Assembly (NCBI GenBank): GCA_009760885.1 | Contig: CM019708.1 | Coordinates: forward strand, 13,503,931-13,567,930 | Reading direction: 5' to 3' | DNA length: 64,000 nucleotides | Origin: Achatina immaculata | Taxonomy: Eukaryota; Mollusca; Gastropoda; Stylommatophora; Achatinidae | Part shown: positions 63,746 to 64,000 of the stretch, one piece after another | How positions within the stretch are numbered: position 1 is the first letter of the stretch | Layout: the number at the start of each line of letters is the position of its first letter | Position numbers and translations under genes: made by a program | Notes under the pieces: model-generated | The model's input: the letters and a program-made list of their open reading frames with translations, nothing else | What the model was told of the DNA's origin: nothing | Database searches by the model: none

Positions 63746-64000
63746 ACATCGATATAACCAACAGAACAATACTTGCCAGTTCTCATGCATCGATACAACC
63801 AATAGAACAATACTTGACATTTCTCATGCATCGATACAACCGACAGAACAATAATTGACACTTCTCATACATCGATATAACCAACAGAACAATACTTGCT
63901 AGTTCTCATGCATCGATACAACCAATAGAACAATACTTGACATTTCTCATGCATCGATACAACCGACAGAACAATAATTGACACTTCTCATACATCGATA
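63746..64000. repeat. 41-bp tandem repeat with 123-bp trimer periodicity, continues past window
   Basis: The 41-bp unit is CATCGATAYAACCRAYAGAA plus CAATAMTTGMCANTTCTCAT R. Three variants (TATAACCAACAG...TTGCCAG; TACAACCAATAG...TTGACAT; TACAACCGACAG...ATTGACAC) recur in order, so the higher-order period is 123 bp. The array reaches the right edge. Confidence 0.93.

Overview
The window is eukaryotic, AT-rich, intron-containing and dominated by repeats. Conserved coding exons make up only about 1.3 kb of the 64 kb. The mixture of APE-type LINEs, a Penelope-like family with hammerhead-like motifs, Helitrons, mariner/Tc1 elements, long minisatellites and many microsatellites, together with two animal genes, suggests a lophotrochozoan, probably a mollusc. 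The species cannot be read from the sequence.

Two host genes are supported exon by exon, with splice sites and phases that agree. (1) An FBXO36-type F-box gene lies on the plus strand (31544-47015). It has four firm exons and a likely fifth terminal exon after a 9.7 kb intron, giving about 229 residues. (2) The 3' half of a myosin light chain kinase gene lies on the minus strand (57788-63250). It covers the C-lobe of the kinase domain, the autoinhibitory/calmodulin-binding helix and a stop codon directly after that helix, so there is no telokin-type Ig domain. Its N-lobe exons lie beyond the right edge. The two genes are convergent, about 10.8 kb apart, and nothing links them functionally.

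Layout: 1-31.5 kb holds no recognised host gene. It contains LINE fragments, two palindromic Penelope-like insertions, a 1 kb 30-bp minisatellite, a nested LINE/LINE/mariner stack (18.9-22.6 kb), a LINE endonuclease-RT region (23.6-25.5 kb) and two Helitrons (25.8-26.5 and 29.75-30.7 kb). 31.5-47 kb is the F-box gene, whose introns hold a third Penelope-like copy with a GIY-YIG region, a Tc1 element and several LINEs. 47-57.7 kb holds a 54-bp minisatellite seeded from a LINE ORF, a compound 41/34-bp satellite and LINE remnants. 57.8-63.3 kb is the kinase gene, with (CTA)n, an 18-bp minisatellite touching an exon acceptor, and a pogo/Tigger-like MITE in its introns. A 41-bp array runs off the right edge.

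LINE families are labelled A-H here only to compare copies within the window; clade assignment would need a search. The observations most worth following are a 40-bp tandem array of heat-shock-element-like motifs inside a Helitron, the palindromic ribozyme-bearing Penelope-like family with target-site duplications, and the minisatellite at the kinase exon acceptor.
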